Part shown: positions 1 to 6,419 of the stretch, in pieces | Layout: each line of letters begins with the position of its first letter | Numbering within the stretch: position 1 is the first letter of the stretch | Assembly: GCA_903842475.1 (NCBI GenBank) | Contig: CAIMMA010000003.1 | Coordinates: forward strand, 1-12,043 | Direction of reading: 5' to 3' | DNA: 12,043 nt | DNA from: an uncultured bacterium | GTDB lineage: Bacteria > Desulfobacterota > Desulfobulbia > Desulfobulbales > Desulfobulbaceae | The notes under the pieces: model-generated | The model's database searches: none | What the model was told of the DNA's origin: nothing | Seen by the model: only the letters and a program-made list of their open reading frames with translations | Position numbers and translations under genes: made by a program

Positions 1-764
1 AGGAAAGTTTTGATGTCATCCTGATGGATGTGCAGATGCCCCTGCTGGACGGCCTGACCACCACCGCCATCATTCGGGCCCTGGAAAACGGCACGCCGTT
101 TCCCCGGAATGTGCCGGAAGATCTCCTACCCGCGCTTGGCGGACGACTGGCAAACGCGCACGTAACGATTGTGGCCATGACCGCCCATGCCATGGTGGGC
201 GACCGGGAACGGTGCCTGGAAGCCGGCATGGACGGATACATCACCAAACCCTTTCAACCGGCACAGCTGGCCGAAGTGTTCCTGGCGCTGGCGGCGCACA
301 ATCCGACTCGGGTTGCCGGCGACCAGGTGAACCCGGCAACAGTGCCCGTGCCGCAGGCGCAACCCGCCTGTGTGCCAATTTCCTGGCAGGATATGGCCGC
401 CCATCTCCAGGCTGCCACCGGTTTACGATCCGAGCAAGTCAACCGGCTGCTGAACGCGGCGCAAATGAGCCTGGCCGACAACCTGGCCAAGGCGATGCAG
501 GCCCTCCAGGAGGAGGATCGCCCCGCCCTGGCCAAAGTCGCGCACACGCTCAAAGGAACCCTGCTGCAACTGGGCCTGGACCACTTGGCGGCCATTGCCC
601 AAGACATTGACACCGGAATCAGAACAGACAGCGATCTGCCCTATGCAACCCTGCTGGACACCTTGCAGGCCCCTCTGGCAGGATTGCTCAACAACGGGAA
701 AAAGCCCTGGGGAACCAATGCAACCCAAGCGACCCCACCCATAACCAGGAGGAACGAGCAGTGA
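1..764 (+). CDS. Hybrid sensor histidine kinase, C-terminal part (receiver + HPt), cut by the window edge
   Basis: The reading frame is open from base 3 to the TGA at 762-764, so this is the tail of a gene that starts to the left. It first shows the second half of a response-regulator receiver domain: the phospho-acceptor Asp is in LMDVQMP (codon 27-29), the conserved Thr/Ala strand is VAMTAHA, and the conserved Lys is in YITKPF. After a proline/alanine-rich linker comes a histidine phosphotransfer (HPt) domain with the motif AHTLKG; the phosphorylatable His codon is 543-545. By family knowledge the missing upstream part should hold sensor, HisKA and HATPase domains, and phosphate would pass His-Asp-His to an unlinked regulator. 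The loop between receiver helix 3 and strand 4 is longer than usual. The stop overlaps the next start (GTGA), indicating translational coupling to a flavoprotein gene. The REC and HPt calls are secure; the sensed signal is not visible. Confidence 0.93.
   Translation, partial: ESFDVILMDVQMPLLDGLTTTAIIRALENGTPFPRNVPEDLLPALGGRLANAHVTIVAMTAHAMVGDRERCLEAGMDGYITKPFQPAQLAEVFLALAAHNPTRVAGDQVNPATVPVPQAQPACVPISWQDMAAHLQAATGLRSEQVNRLLNAAQMSLADNLAKAMQALQEEDRPALAKVAHTLKGTLLQLGLDHLAAIAQDIDTGIRTDSDLPYATLLDTLQAPLAGLLNNGKKPWGTNATQATPPITRRNEQ
747..752 (+). promoter_or_regulatory. Ribosome binding site AGGAGG for the GTG start at 761
   Basis: A full AGGAGG Shine-Dalgarno sequence ends 8 nt before the GTG at 761. 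It lies inside the end of the kinase gene and decides the non-ATG start of the flavoprotein, whose protein begins with the FMN-binding strand MKTVAFNGSP directly after it. Confidence 0.85.
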
Positions 765-1396
765 AAACAGTGGCATTTAACGGCAGTCCCAACGCGAAAG
801 GCAACACCTTCCATGCGCTGCAGATGGTGGCGGAAGAACTTGAAAAAGAAGGGATCGCAACCGAGATCATCCATGTCGGCAACAAGGCGGTCCGCGGCTG
901 TCTGGCCTGCGGCCAATGCGTCAAAAAGAAAAACGAACAGTGCATCCAGGCCGACGATCCGGTCAACGAATGGATTCAACTGATGAAAGAGGCCGACGCT
1001 ATTCTGATCGGCTCACCGGTCCATTTTTCGGCCATCGGCGGCACCATGAAATCGTTTCTTGATCGAGCCTTTTACGTGACCGGGGTCAACAACAGCATGC
1101 TGCGCCACAAGGTCGGGGCCTCGGTGGTGGCGGTGCGGCGTTCCGGCGGCCTGCCAACCTTCAATCAGCTCAACAATTTTCTCTGCTATTCCGAGATGCT
1201 GCTGCCGTCGGCCAACTACTGGAATGTCATCCACGGCACCCGTCCGGGGGAAGCGACCCAGGATGAGGAGGGCAAGCAGATCATGCGGACGCTGGGTAAA
1301 AACATGGCCTGGCTGATGAAACTGGTCGAACACGGCAAAGGCGCCATCACCCCACCGCCACCGGAGAAAAAAACCTATATGAACTTCATTCGCTGA
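761..1396 (+). CDS. Flavodoxin-like NAD(P)H-dependent FMN oxidoreductase, possible iron-sulfur flavoprotein
   Basis: This 211-residue protein has the flavodoxin-like fold of the NADPH-dependent FMN reductase / iron-sulfur flavoprotein superfamily. The N-terminal beta strand runs into an FMN-phosphate loop, GSPNAKGNT (residues 8-16), and a second flavin-contacting loop, GSPVHFSAIGG, starts at residue 84. Cysteines 47, 50, 53 and 61 form a compact CX2CX2CX7C pattern. In archaeal and anaerobic iron-sulfur flavoproteins such a pattern binds a [4Fe-4S] cluster next to FMN, which makes a cytoplasmic electron-transfer or detoxification role plausible; the cluster is inferred, not proven. There is no signal peptide or membrane segment. 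The start is GTG with a strong AGGAGG and overlaps the preceding kinase stop by 4 bp; the nitroreductase follows after 12 nt. The natural electron acceptor is unknown. A WrbA-like quinone reductase role is less likely because those proteins lack the cysteine cluster. Confidence 0.88.
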   Translation: MKTVAFNGSPNAKGNTFHALQMVAEELEKEGIATEIIHVGNKAVRGCLACGQCVKKKNEQCIQADDPVNEWIQLMKEADAILIGSPVHFSAIGGTMKSFLDRAFYVTGVNNSMLRHKVGASVVAVRRSGGLPTFNQLNNFLCYSEMLLPSANYWNVIHGTRPGEATQDEEGKQIMRTLGKNMAWLMKLVEHGKGAITPPPPEKKTYMNFIR

Positions 1397-1408
1397 GGCG
1401 GAACCATC

Positions 1409-1918
1409 ATGGAACTCCTCGAGACGATCAAAACCCGCCGCAGTATCCGCCAGTTTCAGGAGCGGGACGTTTCTGAAAATCAGATCATGACCCTCCTCGA
1501 AGCCGCCATGATGGCGCCTTCAGCCGGAAACCAGCAGCCCTGGCATTTCATCGTCATCTCGGACCGGACGAAACTGGATGCGATTCCCGCCTTCCATCCC
1601 TACAGCAAGATGGTGCTGCAAGCGCCGAGGGCCATCCTGATCTGTGGCGACCCCACCGGCAAGCCTTGGCCGGACTTTTGGCCGCAGGACTGCAGCGCCG
1701 CCACCCAAAACCTGCTGCTGGCCGCCAGAGACCTGGGCTTGGGAACGGTCTGGGCCGGAATCTACCCGGTTGCCGAGCGCATGGAAGGATTCCGGAAAAC
1801 CTTTGCCGTCCCAGAGCATATTTATCCTTTTGCCCTGGTGCCGGTGGGTTGGCCAACGGGAGATTTTCAGCCGGCGGAACGATTCAAACCGGAGCTGATC
1901 CACCGGGAAACCTGGTAA
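1409..1918 (+). CDS. Nitroreductase family protein (FMN-dependent)
   Basis: This 169-residue protein is a compact member of the nitroreductase superfamily, which uses FMN and NAD(P)H (or reduced partners) to reduce nitro groups, flavins or quinones. Visible motifs are TRRSIRQF at residues 9-16 (FMN-phosphate Arg/Ser), APSAGNQQPWHF from residue 36, the central helix CSAATQNLLLAARDLGLGT with the following VWAGIYP, and the C-terminal VPVGWPTG. The length fits the short subgroup common in anaerobes; these act as homodimers with FMN at the interface. No extra ferredoxin domain is present. The ATG is preceded by GAGG about 10 nt upstream, overlapping the stop of the flavoprotein gene, so the three + strand genes are probably one transcript. 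The substrate cannot be told from sequence; reduction of a xenobiotic or of a quinone/flavin cofactor is possible. Codon use matches its neighbours. Confidence 0.92.
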   Translation: MELLETIKTRRSIRQFQERDVSENQIMTLLEAAMMAPSAGNQQPWHFIVISDRTKLDAIPAFHPYSKMVLQAPRAILICGDPTGKPWPDFWPQDCSAATQNLLLAARDLGLGTVWAGIYPVAERMEGFRKTFAVPEHIYPFALVPVGWPTGDFQPAERFKPELIHRETW

Positions 1919-1944
1919 AACCGTCCCGATCAGTGGGCCTGACG

Positions 1945-1973
1945 CTGTCCCCGGAGCCAGCCTCCGGGGACAG
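1945..1973. terminator. Perfect 12-bp inverted repeat between convergent operons (candidate bidirectional terminator)
   Basis: CTGTCCCCGGAG (1945-1956) and its exact reverse complement CTCCGGGGACAG (1962-1973) flank a 5-nt CCAGC loop. The repeat lies in the 61-bp gap between the nitroreductase stop (1918) and the permease stop (1980), so both convergent transcripts would fold it. The position and the very stable GC-rich stem suggest transcript end formation or RNA 3'-end protection. Neither strand has a T run after the stem, so it is not a classical intrinsic terminator. Confidence 0.6.
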
Positions 1974-1979
1974 GGACCG

Positions 1980-3179
1980 CTACTCCGAGCGCAGGGCTTC
2001 GAGCGGGTCAAGCCGGGCGGCCTGACGGGCAGGCAGGATGCCGGCGACGATGCCGATGACCATGGCCAGCAGTTCGGCCAGAATCACAAAACTCCAGGGG
2101 GTATGTACCGGCAGCAGCGGCACAAAGGTTTGGATGAGCTGGGCGCAGCAGAGTCCCGCCACTAGCCCGGCCGCACCGCCCAAGGCGGCGAGCAGCGTCC
2201 CCTCCAGCAGAAAAAACACCAGAATCTGGGTGCGGGTCGCCCCCAGGGCCCGCAGCAGACCGATTTCAGCGGTGCGTTCGCGCACAGCAATCGTCATGAC
2301 CGTGAAGATACCAACACTGCCCACCAGCAACGAAATCCCGCCCAAAGCCCCCACCGCCACGGTGAGCATGCCGAGCACCGAACCCAGCACATCGAGCATC
2401 TGCTGCTGGGTGGTGATGGTGAAATCCTCCTGGCCGTGGCGCTGTACAAGCACCCGCTTGATGGCCGCCACCATCTCGCCGGCCTCGGCGCCTTCGCGAT
2501 AGAGGATATCGATCTCCATCAATCCCTCGCGGTTGAACAGATCCAGGACCCGCACCGCCGGCAGGTAGACGGTGTCATCCATGTCAAAGCCGAGAATCTG
2601 TCCCTTGGACTCCATCACCCCGATCACCCGACCGGGAACATTGCCGATCTGGATGCGCTCGCCCAGCGGATTCCGGTCGGGAAAAAGTTCCTGCCGGGTC
2701 TTATGGCCCAGCACCACAAAGGGCCGGGCGGTACGGGCGTCATCGGGCGGCAGAAAACGACCGCTTTGCACCTGCATGCGGAAGGCGCGGTCCATCTCCG
2801 GTCCCACCCCGTAGACGGTGATCCGCCGGGTGCGACCGCCCGCCTTGACCTCGGCATTGCCCTGGACCATGGGCACCGCTGCCTGCACCTGCGGAATCTG
2901 GCGGAGGGCATCGGCATCCTCCAGGGTGAGCAGCCGCTCGGAGCCGATCACCCCGAGCGAAGCCCCCATGGTGTTGACCTTACCCGGATTGATGGCGATC
3001 AGGTTGGTGCCGAACTGGGTGAACTCGGCCAGGACAAACCGCTGCAGCCCCTCGCCCATGGAGGTGAGCAGGATGACCGCGGCGATGCCCACCGCGATCC
3101 CCAACCCGGTGAGCAAGGAATGGAGCCGCTTGGATCGGATGGAGGTGGTGATGAACTGGATCTGATCGAGGAGGTCCAT
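1980..3179 (-). CDS. MacB-like ABC transporter permease (FtsX superfamily), permease B
   Basis: This 399-residue inner-membrane protein has the MacB-type permease layout: a first transmembrane helix near residues 22-40, a large periplasmic MacB_PCD domain (about 45-265) with segments such as NPLGERIQIG and VPGRVIGVMESKG, then an FtsX domain with three helices (about 268-298, 320-350, 364-384) and the conserved cytoplasmic motif RTAEIGLLRALGA that couples to the ATPase. It ends with the family-typical LPARQAARLDPLEALR. MacB-type proteins do not carry substrate through the membrane; they transmit ATP-driven movement to periplasmic partners that expel peptides, lipids or drugs. The ATG start has a weak purine-rich GAGAAG upstream. 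It lies 99 nt downstream of permease A, a diverged paralogue that is clearly alignable through the periplasmic and C-terminal parts. It probably forms a heterodimer with permease A powered by the ATPase at 4492-5169; two homodimers cannot be excluded. Confidence 0.93.
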   Translation of the reverse strand: MDLLDQIQFITTSIRSKRLHSLLTGLGIAVGIAAVILLTSMGEGLQRFVLAEFTQFGTNLIAINPGKVNTMGASLGVIGSERLLTLEDADALRQIPQVQAAVPMVQGNAEVKAGGRTRRITVYGVGPEMDRAFRMQVQSGRFLPPDDARTARPFVVLGHKTRQELFPDRNPLGERIQIGNVPGRVIGVMESKGQILGFDMDDTVYLPAVRVLDLFNREGLMEIDILYREGAEAGEMVAAIKRVLVQRHGQEDFTITTQQQMLDVLGSVLGMLTVAVGALGGISLLVGSVGIFTVMTIAVRERTAEIGLLRALGATRTQILVFFLLEGTLLAALGGAAGLVAGLCCAQLIQTFVPLLPVHTPWSFVILAELLAMVIGIVAGILPARQAARLDPLEALRSE

Positions 3180-3265
3180 GGGCTTCTCTGAACGGGTTGG
3201 TTCCGACGGCGATGCGAGCCTACGGACAAGCTTTTTATTCGTTTGTTGTGGTCGGCCGAATTGGT

Positions 3266-3278
3266 CCAGCCCTGCTGG
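3266..3278. repeat. Short hairpin directly after permease A stop
   Basis: CCAGC and GCTGG pair perfectly around a 3-nt loop, next to the TAA of permease A (3279-3281). An 8-bp palindrome, TCGGCCGA, follows at 3252-3259. Both sit in the 99-bp gap before permease B. They could modulate expression of the second permease or be chance in GC-rich DNA. I see no convincing promoter in this gap. Confidence 0.25.
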
Positions 3279-4487
3279 TTAGTGCCGGGCCAGGGCCTGA
3301 ATCGGGTCAAGCCGGGCCGCCCGGCGGGCGGGCAGCAGGGAAAAGACCAACCCGGTGGACAGGGCCGTGGACATGGCAGCCACAATGGCCCAGAGCGGCG
3401 GCGTGGTCCGCAGGGTCGGGTACACCTGGACAGCGACCCAGGAACCGGCAAAACCAAGCACCAGTCCGAGCAGCCCGCCGATGGTGGAGAGCAGCAGCGC
3501 CTCGGTCACCAGCAGCGCCATGATCTGCAGCTCGCCGGCGCCCAGGGCCTTGCACAACCCAATTTCCGCGGTGCGCTGGGCCACGGCCATCAGCATGACG
3601 TTCATGATCAGAATCCCGGCCACCACCAGACTGATGCCGGCGATCCCGGCCACGGTCAAGGTCAACACCTTGAGGATCTTGTCAAAGGTGGCCAGCACCG
3701 AGTCCTGGGTGATGATGGTGACGTCCTCCTCGCCGTAATGCCGTTTGGCGATGGTGGCGGCGATATGTTTTTTCAGCCGTTCCAGACCGCCCAAATCCTT
3801 GGCCTCGACCAGGATGCGAAACAACCCTTCGGTGTTGAGCAGCATCTGGGCAAAGGCCACCGGCACGATCACCAATTCCTCGGTATCGAGCCCAAGCGAA
3901 CGCCCCTCGGAACCGAGGATGCCGATCACCCGACAGCGGAAGCCGCCGAGCTTGACCATTTCCCCCAGCGCATTCTGCTGGCCGAACAGTTCACGATAGA
4001 CCTTGGACCCGATCACGCAGACCGGGCGGGCGATTTCCATGTCGTCTTCAGGGAGAAAAACGCCGCGATCCAGGCGAAGATGATGGATTTCGAGGATGGG
4101 CGCGGTCGAGCCCACCAGGGGCACCCGCCGTTCTTTGCCGCGCCAGCTGATGCTGAGTTCGCCGATATTGATCGGGGTCAAGCGCCGAACCGCATCGCCG
4201 CGGGCCAGCGCCCGGGCATCGCCCAGGGTCAGGTCGCGGGGGGTCTCGCCCACCAGGGTGGCCGGGGTGTTGGAGGCGGTCTCGGTGCGCCCGGGGATGA
4301 CAATCACCAGATTGGTGCCGAGCGAGGAAAACTGATCGACGATATAGAGCCGCGCCCCGTTGCCGATGCCGGTGAGCAGCACCACCGCCGCCACCCCGAT
4401 GCTCATGGCCAGCAGCATCAGGGCCGTGCGCACCCGGTTGCTGCCCAGGCTGGTCAGGGCGAAACCGATGACGTCAGATGGCCTCAC
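3279..4487 (-). CDS. MacB-like ABC transporter permease (FtsX superfamily), permease A
   Basis: This is a 402-residue inner-membrane protein with one N-terminal helix (about residues 21-40, LMLLAMSIGVAAVVLLTG), a periplasmic MacB_PCD domain (about 45-270, with ALGEMVKLGG and CRVIGILGSEG) and a C-terminal FtsX domain with three helices (about 272-302, 323-353, 364-385). The coupling motif RTAEIGLCKALGA and the closing LPARRAARLDPIQALARH match the family. I place the start at the GTG at 4487: it lies 4 nt after the ATPase stop and has AGGA about 9 nt upstream. A TTG at 4517 in the same frame would overlap the ATPase by 26 bp and add ten residues that do not resemble family N-termini. It works with the ATPase encoded immediately upstream and most likely pairs with permease B. 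The cargo is unknown. Confidence is high for family, moderate for start. Confidence 0.92.
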   Translation of the reverse strand: MRPSDVIGFALTSLGSNRVRTALMLLAMSIGVAAVVLLTGIGNGARLYIVDQFSSLGTNLVIVIPGRTETASNTPATLVGETPRDLTLGDARALARGDAVRRLTPINIGELSISWRGKERRVPLVGSTAPILEIHHLRLDRGVFLPEDDMEIARPVCVIGSKVYRELFGQQNALGEMVKLGGFRCRVIGILGSEGRSLGLDTEELVIVPVAFAQMLLNTEGLFRILVEAKDLGGLERLKKHIAATIAKRHYGEEDVTIITQDSVLATFDKILKVLTLTVAGIAGISLVVAGILIMNVMLMAVAQRTAEIGLCKALGAGELQIMALLVTEALLLSTIGGLLGLVLGFAGSWVAVQVYPTLRTTPPLWAIVAAMSTALSTGLVFSLLPARRAARLDPIQALARH

Positions 4488-4491
4488 GGAA

Positions 4492-5169
4492 TCAAATCCT
4501 GCAGCTGTCGCCGGCAATCCGGCCGTCCACCACCCGGATGCGGCGCCGGGCCCGCTCGCCGATCTCCGGATCGTGGGTGACCACCACCAGGGTCAGGCCG
4601 GACCGATTCAGGTCCTCGATCAGCTCGATGATCTCGGCCCCGGCGTGGCGGTCCAGGTTGCCGGTGGGCTCGTCGGCCAGCAGCATGGCCGGCTGATTGA
4701 TCACCGCCCGGGCGATGGCCACCCGCTGACGTTGGCCGCCGGAGAGTTCGTCGGGTTTATGATGCCGCCGGTCGCTGAGCCCGAAGGCCTCGATCAATCG
4801 GCTGCTGCGCTCGCCCCGTTCCCGCCGCGGGGTCCCGGCCAGCAGCAGGGGCAATTCGATATTCTGCTGGGCGGTCAGCCGGGGAATGAGATGAAAGAAC
4901 TGAAAGATGAAACCGATCTTGCGGCTGCGGGTGGCGGCCAGTTCGATGTCGCTGAGGCTGGTGACATCCTGGCCGTCGAGGAGATAGGTGCCGCTGTTGG
5001 GGGTGTCGAGCAGGCCCAGCGTGTTGAGCAGGGTTGACTTGCCCGAACCCGACGGCCCCATGATCGAGAGGTATTCGCCGGGTTCGATCACCAGCGAAAC
5101 CCGGTCCATGGCCCGGACCTCCTGACCGCCCACGGTGAAATGGCGGCTGACCTCGCGCAGTTCGATCAT
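4492..5169 (-). CDS. ABC transporter ATP-binding protein, MacB/LolD type
   Basis: This 225-residue cytoplasmic ATPase has every catalytic motif in order: Walker A GPSGSGKST (residues 38-46), Q-loop IFQFFHLIP (Gln90), signature ELSGGQRQRVAIARA (from residue 141), Walker B MLLADEP with catalytic Glu167, D-loop GNLD and switch His199 in THD. The short FQFFHLIP stretch and the LADEPTGNLD motif are typical of the MacB/LolD/FtsE group, which drives FtsX-type permeases rather than classical six-helix transporters. The ATG start overlaps the adaptor stop (ATGA, 4 bp), so adaptor and ATPase are translationally coupled. Permease A starts 4 nt after its stop. It lacks the C-terminal permease part present in E. 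coli MacB, so this is a split version with separate membrane subunits. It acts as a dimer at the inner membrane, hydrolysing ATP to drive export. Confidence 0.96.
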   Translation of the reverse strand: MIELREVSRHFTVGGQEVRAMDRVSLVIEPGEYLSIMGPSGSGKSTLLNTLGLLDTPNSGTYLLDGQDVTSLSDIELAATRSRKIGFIFQFFHLIPRLTAQQNIELPLLLAGTPRRERGERSSRLIEAFGLSDRRHHKPDELSGGQRQRVAIARAVINQPAMLLADEPTGNLDRHAGAEIIELIEDLNRSGLTLVVVTHDPEIGERARRRIRVVDGRIAGDSCRI

Positions 5170-6329
5170 GGTTTCGCCGCCATTTCCGGGCTGCTCTCCA
5201 CCTCCACCAGCACCCCGTCCTTCAACCCCTGCCGGTCGATGGAGGTGACCACCCGGTCGCCTTGGTTCAATCCCGAGGTGATCTCGGTGAACTTCCAGTT
5301 GGCAATGCCGGTCTTGACCTGGACCCGTTCCAGTCGGCTGTTATCCGGGCGCAGTCGATAGACAAAGCCGTCGTTGAGCAGTGCCTCGGTGGGCAGCCGC
5401 AGCACCTCGGGCCTGGCCGCGAGGATGATTTCAACATCGGCGCTGTAGCCGGCCAGGAGATGGTCAGGGGCGGAATGCTCCGCAAAATCGGCCTCGATCT
5501 CGACGGTGCGGGCCTGTTTGGCCACCTCAAGGACATAGGGGGCAATCGAGCGCACCCGGCCCTGAAAGCTCTGCTTGGGAAAGGCATCGAGACTGATGCG
5601 AGTGGTCATGCCCGACCGGATCTGGGCGGCATCGATTTCATCGATGGGCGCGGCGACGTACAGGGTTTCCATATTGATCAGATCGACCGCCGGTAGAGTG
5701 GCGATCCCCGGCGGCGAGGGCGTAAGGTATTCGCCGACCTCGCCGTTGACCTCGGCGACAATGCCGTCGAACGGGGCGACGAGGATGGTCCGCTCGATCA
5801 TGGCGCTCACCGTTGCCACCTTGGCGCCGCTGACCGCAAGCCGGGCCCTGGCCGCTTCGCAAACCGCCTGCTTGCCTTGGGCTCCGGCCACGGCCTCGTC
5901 ATACTTCGACTCCGAGGTCGAGCGATTCCGGCGGAGTTCGCTCTGGCGTCCGGCCTGGCGCTGGGCGAGGTCAGCCATCAGGCAAGCCTCTCGGACCGTG
6001 GCCTCGGCGGCCATCGTCTCGCTTTTCGCCAGCTGCAGCTCCGCCTGCACATCCTTGTTCCACAGCGTCAGCAGCACCTGCCCCGCCTTGACCGTATCAG
6101 CCTTGCGGACCTTGAGGGTGGCGATCTGGCCGCCGATGGCCGGGGTGAGATTGGCCCGATGCCGCGCTTTGACCGAACCGGCGCGGGTGTTGGCCACCGT
6201 GGCCTCCACCAGGCCGCTGGCAACCGCTTGCACGGTCACCTTGATCGGCTTTTCCCGGGTCAGCAAGCGGTAGCCGACCAAAAGACCGACGGCAACAAAC
6301 GGAAGTATAAGGAAATATTTTTTTTTCAC
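5166..6329 (-). CDS. Periplasmic adaptor (membrane fusion) protein of MacA/HlyD type
   Basis: Read from GTG at 6329 the protein has 387 residues. It begins with a positively charged VKKK, then one membrane anchor (about residues 5-22, FLILPFVAVGLLVGY). A lipoyl-like half follows (around 55-92, with GGQIATLKVRKADTVKAGQVL), a long alpha-helical hairpin rich in Ala, Glu, Arg and Gln (about 93-178), the second lipoyl half (APFDGIVAEVNGEVGEYL), a beta-barrel (about 222-300) and a membrane-proximal domain ending in GLKDGVLVEV. This is the standard layout of adaptors that bridge an inner-membrane MacB-type pump to an outer-membrane channel. The frame stays open upstream to a GTG at 6413, but that start lies upstream of the promoter at 6381-6409 and would add a non-conserved Cys/Phe-rich stretch, so I prefer 6329. 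No clear Shine-Dalgarno sequence precedes 6329, which leaves some doubt. No TolC-like gene is present in the window. Confidence 0.9.
   Translation of the reverse strand: MKKKYFLILPFVAVGLLVGYRLLTREKPIKVTVQAVASGLVEATVANTRAGSVKARHRANLTPAIGGQIATLKVRKADTVKAGQVLLTLWNKDVQAELQLAKSETMAAEATVREACLMADLAQRQAGRQSELRRNRSTSESKYDEAVAGAQGKQAVCEAARARLAVSGAKVATVSAMIERTILVAPFDGIVAEVNGEVGEYLTPSPPGIATLPAVDLINMETLYVAAPIDEIDAAQIRSGMTTRISLDAFPKQSFQGRVRSIAPYVLEVAKQARTVEIEADFAEHSAPDHLLAGYSADVEIILAARPEVLRLPTEALLNDGFVYRLRPDNSRLERVQVKTGIANWKFTEITSGLNQGDRVVTSIDRQGLKDGVLVEVESSPEMAAKP
6318..6326 (-). other. A9 homopolymer directly after the adaptor start codon
   Basis: On the - strand the adaptor begins GTG followed by nine A (codons 2-4, three lysines) and then TAT. 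It is the longest homopolymer I noticed in this GC-rich window and sits where a one-base slip would shift the whole gene out of frame. It may simply encode the positively charged N-terminal flank of the membrane anchor. Confidence 0.5.
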
Positions 6330-6341
6330 AGTATTTCGAAG

Positions 6342-6354
6342 ATATGCATATGCA
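6342..6354. promoter_or_regulatory. Overlapping AT-rich palindromes in the leader of the export operon
   Basis: Two 10-bp perfect palindromes overlap: ATATGCATAT (6342-6351) and TGCATATGCA (6345-6354). They lie between the predicted promoter and the adaptor start, about 20-30 nt downstream of the expected transcription start. The position fits a repressor operator, but no regulator is encoded nearby, so this is only a candidate. Confidence 0.3.
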
Positions 6355-6380
6355 AAAAAGAAGAAAACAGAATGGCACCG

Positions 6381-6409
6381 ATTATACCCGCAGCACGGCT
6401 CTTTGCCGA
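6381..6409 (-). promoter_or_regulatory. Sigma70-type promoter for the export operon
   Basis: On the - strand an exact TATAAT (-10, bases 6381-6386) is preceded by a 17-bp spacer and a TCGGCA hexamer (6404-6409) that matches four of six bases of the TTGACA -35 consensus. Transcription would begin near 6374, giving a leader of about 45 nt before the GTG at 6329. It lies in the 90-bp gap between the 981-residue kinase stop and the adaptor gene, so the export genes can be expressed apart from the kinases upstream. Confidence 0.6.
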
Positions 6410-6419
6410 GCACGGCCTG

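Noticed and set aside
4488..4517. TTG start at 4517 for permease A
   Set aside because: It would overlap the ATPase by 26 bp and lacks a good ribosome binding site, whereas GTG at 4487 has AGGA upstream and sits just after the ATPase stop.
3243..4580. Long + strand open frame (445 codons) opposite permease A
   Set aside because: It lies antisense to a clear FtsX-family permease and its protein is rich in Gln, His and Gly with no recognisable domain; it is a by-product of GC-rich codon use on the other strand.
6330..6413. Longer adaptor start at GTG 6413
   Set aside because: It would begin upstream of a good promoter and adds a Cys/Phe-rich segment before a normal membrane-anchor N-terminus; the start at 6329 fits the family better.
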